From positions 4,426,109 to 4,490,108 of the forward strand of contig NW_024037056.1 in NCBI RefSeq assembly GCF_015706575.1: a DNA stretch of 64,000 nucleotides, given 5' to 3'. The position numbers and the translations under genes are program-made. Positions 45,701-54,200 of the stretch are shown one piece after another; positions within the stretch are counted from its first letter, which is position 1; each line of letters opens with the position of its first letter. The notes below the pieces were generated by a model that had not been told where the DNA came from, did no database searches, and worked only from the letters and a program-made list of their open reading frames with translations. Origin of the DNA: Patiria miniata (Eukaryota; Echinodermata; Asteroidea; Valvatida; Asterinidae).

Positions 45701-48201
45701 CCAGCGGGTATGTCAAATAGTTGGATCCTGTTGGATTCAGCAGGGCTAGGGCTCGGGCCTTGACGACAGGTGCACTAAGGAGTGCATCAGAATTATCAAA
45801 TCATAGATGACAGATGTGACAGGGACAGTCAAAAAGTGGACCCCAAATTTATAGTTTGACCCATTTGCAAGAACTGATAGTACATATTCAGTCACTGCTC
45901 CGTTGATAAATAGGGTTTTCAAGTTACACGTAGTCCCAAAGTAATGAAAATCGCAACATTACACAAGATTTTTTTATCAATAATTTTCTGTACCCAGGGC
46001 TGAGTCCTAGCGATCAAACCGGTGAAGAGTATGTAGATTGTAGCAACAACACCACGGCGCCTGAAGGCAAGTTCTGCCGATTTAACCGGGAAGTCTTTGG
46101 ACCCTGCCGCCCACCAAATTTTGGCTGGGACGAGGGCTCACCATGCCTGCTGCTCAGCTTGAACAGAGTAAGTTTAGCCCGTCGAATAAAACAGCCGAAT
46201 CAGAACACAAAACCATAACTTCCTCAAAACTTGTCAGCAGATGCAAAACAAAGTCCAGTATTTCTTGGTTGTAAAATTTGTGGTTCTCTCTCAAAAAGTT
46301 GTGTTGGACTCACCAAATGTACCCTAACCCCCAGAGGGCTCCTTAGGACTACCCTACTGAATCCAACAGAGTCTAACAGTTACTTCCGGCTCAGCCCAAC
46401 AAAATGCAACGGTGTGTAATTTCTAGTTGTCTGCTAGATCCAACAGAGTCCAACTTGGCATCATTTACCAGCACCCAACAGAATCCAACTCTGAATATGT
46501 GCATGTACATTTGTACAAGGGGTTTACTGCTCAATCCAACAGGGTCCAACAGGTTTATGATATAGTTGGATCCTGTTGGATTCAGCAGGGTTAGGGCAGT
46601 AAACTGAGAAGCAAAAGGAACCGGGAACCTTCCAATGTCAGTCGAGTACCTAAGAAAGAACCTTGTTGATCCCCACACTGTAAACCCACAAATTCACACT
46701 AGACAAATCTCGGGGTGACGCAGGGTTGAAAACATGCATCGTTTCACACTTGAAGAATTCCAACCCTGTGTCAACCCCGAGATTGATTTTGCCCCGGGTT
46801 GAACTGAACCCTGCTCCAGACCAGGGTTGAGATTTTTAACCCGGGTTGAAAATCTTGCCAGGGTTCAAAACAGTAGTAACTGAGCATGATAAGCTTGATT
46901 TGCATGAAACAAGTGTGAAATGATGCGGGGTTGAACGCGGGGTTGAAAAATCAAAAATTCAACCCGGGGCGGCACTGGGTTTGCCCAGGGTTGAGTTCAA
47001 CCCGGGTTGAGAGGCTCTAGTGTGAAAAGGGCTAAAGTTTTCAGTTTAGTAACCGATGGTCGTTAGTACAGAAGGAGTTACAACTCCAGTGTTCAGTCAT
47101 TGTACAACTGGTTTCCTTGCATCTGACACCGTTTCATGTGAGACACGATGTAACAATAAAGAAACAGAAATTACTACTGTGAGATGTTGAGAATGTCATT
47201 TATGTCACTCAAAGAGAAATAATGATCAAATCTGTAACATTTGTCCATGGGCATTTTCTTTGTCTGTGTAGGTGGCTGGTTGGGTCCCTGAGGACTACGA
47301 GGAGGGTGCGGTGCCAGAGGAAGTCAAAGATGTCTACGTTCCAGGAAATGTTGCTCTCTACTGCATGAACTACGTGAGTATTTATTAACCAAGCATGCAA
47401 CTTTTCCTCGGATCCGCAGATTTCCTCGTTTATAAATGGAAAAATACTATACATCGTCCTGTGTGGTGTGGAGTGTCCTCATCGTTCATTTTCCTAGTTG
47501 CATGCCTGATTAACATGCTAAGGGGACTCAACGCATCTAAATGGAATCGAGTCGGCAGTAAGGGGTAAATGCCACATGCCAATATGCGTGGCCCATCAGG
47601 CCAGCGTTACATCTAGCTTTCTTGTCATGAAACACTGAGAATAGTTGACCAAGCCAGATATTCAGTGATTTGGGGGGGGGGGGTCAGTTTGGTTTTGGGT
47701 CGGTTTTTGCTTGATTTTGAGGCTGGATCCAATATTTACATGGTGGCAATTGAAGGATTTTGCAGGATTGAGGATGGTTCCTATCCAAAAGGGCCCAGGG
47801 GATTAGGGTTAATTGATGGATCTATTGCATTTCTGCATATATTCATCTCGGCCTCAGCAATTGTACTGAATATGAACTGGGGCTTATCTGCTTTTCCGAT
47901 CTCTTTGTTCCAACAGAAAAACAAGCACATGTATTCCAACAACACCATCTACCCTTCAGCCGGCATCCCATCCAAATACTACCCCTTCGTGGGCACCACC
48001 AACCAAGAAAAACGGGCTAAATACATCCAGCCCTACGCTGCGGTCCAGTTTGACTTCAACATCGAAGACGAGCAGATCAAGGTCCTGTGCAAGACCTACG
48101 TAGCCAACATCAAGCCCCTAGGCGGGCTTTATGACACGGACTACGAGTCCGAAGTCGTTTATGAGTTTATTTTATCCACTAAGAGCAAAGATGAATTGTA
48201 A
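36627..48201 (+). CDS. ATP1B: Na+/K+-ATPase beta subunit, exon 1 plus exon set a (303 aa, ends KDEL)
   Basis: Exons 36627-36747, 42705-42833, 44663-44767, 45998-46167, 47272-47373 and 47917-48201 join in frame to 303 residues. Features: short cytosolic tail with FRLFLWNSEKKEFLGRNGKS, one membrane helix (about 42-68), six lumenal cysteines (133, 145, 155, 168, 206, 267), and glycosylation sites at 135 or 136 and 217. Intron positions and phases equal those of the divergent gene, proving common descent. The last four residues are KDEL, and the C-terminus of a beta subunit is lumenal, so this form may be retrieved to the ER. The role would be alpha-subunit folding and transport. A second set of exons 2-6 lies downstream without its own visible exon 1. 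Confidence 0.93.
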
Positions 48202-51200
48202 TAGGGTGGATGTCAGGCCAAAAAAAAAAGTTCTGCTTCCGGTTTCCCTTCCTACCCTATTCTTATTTCCCTTACCCTAATTTTTTTGTGGGAAAAATGA
48301 GGGGGAAAAACACCCAAAACCATCAATTTCTACCTTTTACCCTTGATTACACGCAGATGCCTCCATATGATTGTACAAAAAAATTGCCCCCCCCCCCAAA
48401 AAAAATCCCCACCTACCTACCCTATTTTCAAATGCCATGTAATCAGAAGCAGAAGTATTTTTTTTTTGGCCTTGGTCTGAATTCTTGATGTTAATACATT
48501 TTTTTTTACATTCTTTCGATGGTTAGTTGTACATTGATGTCGGGACAATTTCCTCCCTAAAAAGCATGATTAGTCAGAATTGTAAGGGTGGTCTACATTT
48601 TCGCATGCCCATTGATGTGAATCCTTCACTTCCAAGAAGGATTAAATTGCATGCGAAATGTTGAGTTTGTATCATTTCACCGTGCTTTAAGTGAGTGTGG
48701 TGTTGTCCAAGCATTACATGCAGGCTAAGAATGTTTGGAAAAATGTGTAAACATCAGCAAATCATGACTAGGTGGATTTAGTTTTTTCTTTTTTCCCAGT
48801 CGAAGAGCAATGTGTGAGCTGTGTCTGCAATTAGTGTAAAAATGATGAATTCTTACAATACATTAAACAAAGGATTCCAAGTTTGTCCTATATGGCCTAC
48901 ACACACTGTGTTGGACCCACCAGATCTGCGTAACCATTCTCAAGCATATGACTCAGAATATGCATTACCAAATTTCATCCAAGTGTGCTTAACCCAAAAT
49001 TTATGCACCTAAATAATGAATTCTTAGCTGAAATGCACGTCATTCGTGGACACGGGGCACACAACTCTCTTTACGTAACATTGTGGCATACTACAGTCAT
49101 CAATCCACAACAGTTCATCAATTGAACACATATCTAACCGGCTCGTTAATGTAATAAACTATCCAAACTGTTCAGATTTGCATCTGCTCTTGGTGTGATC
49201 CGTCTTGATCTACATCACAAATTGAGTAAAGTACTTAATGTGTGCCCCACTGTTACCTGATTGGATGTCCCACTTTTCTTAGTTTCATGTATCCTTTAAT
49301 TTCTTTTCTTTTGCTTTTTAAAACTTCTAAGTTGCACATTTCCTCACGTATTCCTTAATATTCATTATTTCTTTTGTGGTTTTGCAACAAACTCTTCATG
49401 GCACCCCATAAATCATGAATGATGTGTTATTCTTGTCTTCAGGCACCGTAATTGTTTTCCAATTGATGGACAATTGGTGGTATTATAGTCAAATGCGGTC
49501 CTGATGATTAAGATTTTTTTTATAGGTTTAGCAATTTCTTTATGTAAGTTGAAGATTGTCTCCAAATTGATTGTGGAATGACTTTAGAATGAATTGATCA
49601 GGCACCATCAAAATAGTTTATTGCACTCAAATGTTTGACGAATATAATAATCACAAGTTATGTTTTCAGCTTTTTTGAGTTTTCCCTCAAAATGTATGAT
49701 GTACATGTATTCCCCTGGTTATGTCAATTTGACGTTCGTTTTTAAGCTTGAAAGCGTGTACAAAAGGCTACCTGTACAGAAAAAACCATCCATGTACATT
49801 GGTTCGGTGAAGGAGTTGGATTGTGAGTTCTCATCCCATATAAAATATACCCTGCTGAATCCAACAGGATCCAACTATATCACAAACCTGTTGGAGTCTG
49901 TTGGATTGAGCAGTAAACCCCTTGTACAATCGTACACGTACATATTCAGACTCGGATTCTGTTGGGTCCTGGTAAATGATGCCAACTTAGATTGGATCTA
50001 TATCTAGCAGACAACTGAAAATTAGGCACAGTTTGATTCTGTTGGAGTGTACCGTTGGACTCTGTTGGATTTTGTAGGGTAGTCCTGAGGAATCCTTAGG
50101 GGTCAGGGTTAACAAAAAGTGACCAATTCCATTTGAAATAATGTTATCCTGATGCATGCATGTATACATTAAATGAATCAGTGTATCCCTATATTCCTCT
50201 GTTATACCTCAGTTTTACCTCATAAAAGTGACAATTAAGCTTTCAAAAAGATAAGTTTGAATTAGAAATTCGACGTTAGATTCATTAATCAAACCCTCCT
50301 TTCTTTACTCGAGATATTCACTTTGTATTCAACCCCCGAGTTGTCATACTACTGTACGTAATAAGATTTGGAAAGAAGTAATTTAGGCTGTGATTATTTT
50401 GAAGATGTAAAGTTGTGTACAATTTGTGTCGTTATTGGGAGTTAGATTTGTGATTTTTATATTAAGTAAAGTAATTATTAATTCCAGTGTAACATTTTAG
50501 ATTGTAGTGACGTGACTTAAATGCTGCTAGAGGCAACTGGTTCTATGCGGTGTTTGCTGGAACTGACTGGTTAGCTGACTTGCACATCTACCTGGAACCA
50601 GTTGTGGCTGGAACCTGTTTGATCCAGTTGGAACCGGCTAGATCCAGTTTTGTTCCAAATGAACCACTCCTCCCCACCAATGAGCTAGTGTATTTGGAAT
50701 ACTCATTCATAGCATTGATTGCAGCTTTTCGGTGCAGAAGTGGGAAAGAGCCAGTTTGATCCAGTCGGAACCGGCTAGATCCAGTTTTGTTCCAAATGAA
50801 CCACTCCTCTCCTTCAATGAATTAGTGTATTCAGAGTATTCATTTGTAACACTGATTGCCTATTGGAGTATCTATTATCTTACTTGTTTTTAATTATGTG
50901 GAGACCTATCGCGACTCTGTGAAGGTTTTGGGATAATGTTTGTGTTTCAACATTTCATATTCAGTTTCATAAAGCAAAGCCTGCTTGCGATGATGCCTCA
51001 AATTATATTTTTACACTTAACATCAGGGAACATTGCAATAACAGATGGGTAAAAGATGTTAACCAAATCATTACAAGGCCACCAAAAAAAAAAGGAAAGC
51101 GTCCAACATAAGTCGCTAGTCTGTGTGGTTTATAATGATTTGGGAAAACAACTTCAAAGTGTTCTTGCACACTACCTATAAAACAAGGGTTGAAAGGAAT

Positions 51201-54200
51201 AAATGGAAATACATAAAATTTACGTGCGAGTTAAAGACAACAAATCATGATTTTTCCCGACATTGCAGGCCAGTCTTAGAGAAATTAAATCGTTAAAAAT
51301 AGTTTGTGACTTGATTTCTGAACTCTGATTGAACCAAAGATGTATTGCACGGAAGTGAAACCTGCTACACCCACACTATACACAAGATTCACAATGTATG
51401 TATTCTCCAATCAATTGGTATTCTGATGTTGTGTAGATTCTCCAAGTTTAACAAGTGTTCCTAATTAAGTAGAACAATTGTATTTTACTAGGCATTTTTA
51501 ATTTAAGAAAAAACATGGGGCAGAAATTACGACACAGGAAATTACACTGAACTAGCGTGGACCATACTTCAAAATAGGTTGGCTTCAGTACTACAAACCG
51601 TAACAAATCCTACTTAAATATCACATGGGTAACAAAATGAGTACTAGCAGGAATATTTTTTTAATTTCATGTTTTTCTTCTTTGAACATCAAAAAGTAAT
51701 AGGAAGTTTTAAAATAATTATTAAAATTAATATCTTGTTGTTGGTTATAGAATGTATTCTCCTTACAGTACTAGACCGATTATCAGTACTCATCCCAGCA
51801 TAAAGTACTTCACTTGTGGAAAAATTTCAAACTTCTTAAAAAAGAAATTCCCTGTTTTCAACCTGTGTTATATTAGTCAGTGTCATTTGTATTCAGATTA
51901 AAACTTAAGGAGTGAATACATGTATTTGTGACATTATACACGACCATTTTAAGATTTGTGTGCTGGAGATTAATAAAAAGTGATTGTTGCCCCTACACAT
52001 ATTGCATGCATTGAAGTTTTGTACTTGTATTTTTGTACTTGGCCAATTCCGTAAATTTGGACGTACACCTCAGACAGTTTAATGAGCTTCTGTTGGTAGT
52101 ATGAATGTCATATATTACTAATATGTGACATCTAATGAAGAGAACACATTGCAGGCCAAACAAAATGTTCTACCACCTTTACGACCTTGTAAAATCTTGT
52201 GGTCAGAGTACAACAAGAGCTGGATTTTATGGAATTGCACTCCTGTGAAGAGATATTTCAAATGCTAACCCGTAATAATAGTATATTTACATTGTTTCTA
52301 AATGTATGACTTTATCCGTAGCAGGTACACAAAGGAGTGTGGTATACAAATCATAATCCATAATATTTCTGTACCATACACAAGTTGTGGTTTTGACCAG
52401 TACAATTCCACATGGTCCAGGATGTCCACAGCGTGAAATTTGTTGAACTTGTGAAACGTTGCCCAGAACAACCCAGGACACAGACCCGAAAGGGTTAAGA
52501 AGTCATCAATGATCAAACTGTTTAACATTGTGGTGGAAGTTCAAGCTTGAAGAAGTATTTCTCATGATTTGTAGAAGTCTTCACAAGTGCATCACAAGTC
52601 CTCCAGTCCCAAGTCCTGTCACAAGGCATTCCTTTGTTATTGTTTATCCACTGTTACATGTGACTGTGACCTCGCATGTGATTGCAATGGTCTTGTAATT
52701 GAACTGTCTCATGACATTTCTTCATGTCTTGTTTTGCCCTCAGCTGAGATCGGCCTATTCTACCTGATCTACTACATCTTCCTAGCTGGCTTCTGGGGTC
52801 TTATGCTCTTCATTTTCCTACAAACCGTCAGCCCGGACCATCCATCATATAACTCCTACGTTGGCCGGCCTGGTGAGTCTACAATTTTTCCTTTTATTTC
52901 GGATCCAGTGTGACACAAGCACTGATTTGCTGCAAAAATTGAGTTGGAAGTTAATTCCTTGGCTTTATTGCTGTTTTTCATTTACTGCAGCAGGTAAGAA
53001 GTGTTACTTTCAAGAATTAAAGCCATTTTGTTCAATGTGGCAATTCTGTTCAAAGATACTTTAAAGGTAGTGTACAACGTTTGCAAACATAAAAAAAATA
53101 CCAAATTATTACGAAATACATGTACTTACTTGTAAGTGAATAATAGTCTCAAGCATCCTGTGAAATCATGGCATCTGTATGCTGTCATTTTCAAGAAAAG
53201 TGGCATTTTTGTATCAATTTCCAACGATGGTTGGCCAACCATCGTTGGATAAAAAAAAAAATAATTCATTTACATAGCTTGTGAATTGAGTGACTTGACC
53301 ACAGCTTTACAAACATGAAGTTTTAAGTGATATGATTGTTTTTTTTCTCTCTCTTAAGGCTTGAGTGTGACCCCAATCTCTGAGGATAGTCTCATCAAAT
53401 ACTCGGCAGCCAACGACAATGACTACGCCAAATACGTCGACGAACTACAGGCGATCTGGGATTGTAAGTTAGAACAATCTTCAAAAGACCAATTTCAATA
53501 AATACACGCATTCTTTGCCAGGCAGAGACAATAGTGGCTTATAGCTACTAACAAAAATAGACTACCAGCCCATTATGAAGTAGTGTTTATAAGCCATGTC
53601 TGAATGACATGGCTACGGCTAGCAATGACACATGCGTCTATGGCAGCGGCTGCAGCCACTTCACATAGACCTGTGTACTATTCCCAGCCGTAGCCAAGTC
53701 ATTCAGACCGCAGCCTGCCTTGTGACTGATTCTCAGTAGAGCCATAATATTTGCTCAGTCATATTATCTGCCCATAGCAGCTCAATGAAATTTGGCATGG
53801 TGATAGAAGTTCCCCAAAGTTCAAAAAATCTCTTCCCAAGTACAAGAACCACAATAGGGGTCAACTTGCTGAACTTCTTATTGTGGGGAAATCTAGGTAT
53901 CTGCACAAATACTGTGGACTTAAAATTTATTTCTTGGGCCCTCTATCAAGTCCGTTGGGCCCTCTATCCATTATTGTTTACTGGCAATTTTTTTTGTAAG
54001 TCATGGAACCAAGCCTCCGTGTTTTGTAAGCCACATTTGCTGATCAACCATTCTGTTTTTGCCCCCAAAAATTTACTGACTTTCTTTACAGCTCTGGACC
54101 CAGCCAATCAGACGGAGGGATATGTGGACTGCACGAATGAAACAGCGCCCCCAGAGGGCTCCTTCTGTCAATTCGATCGTACTACCCTGGGGGAATTCTG

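Larger units (their letters stand above)
48472..52743 (+). other. 4.3 kb between exon sets a and b
   Basis: Searched for a first exon carrying the W-x-x-F-x-x-F-x-W-N ... G-R-x-x-x-S-W pattern with a phase 1 donor; none was seen. It holds copy 3 of the CCAACAG element, a 137-base duplication, and possible poly(A) hexamers for set a (ATTAAA at 48862, AATAAA at 49153). Confidence 0.6.

Noticed and set aside
51121..51180. Possible first exon for set b (contains MIWENNF)
   Set aside because: Only a W and N are in common; the W-N-x-E-K-K ... G-R-x-x-x-S-W pattern and a phase 1 donor are missing.
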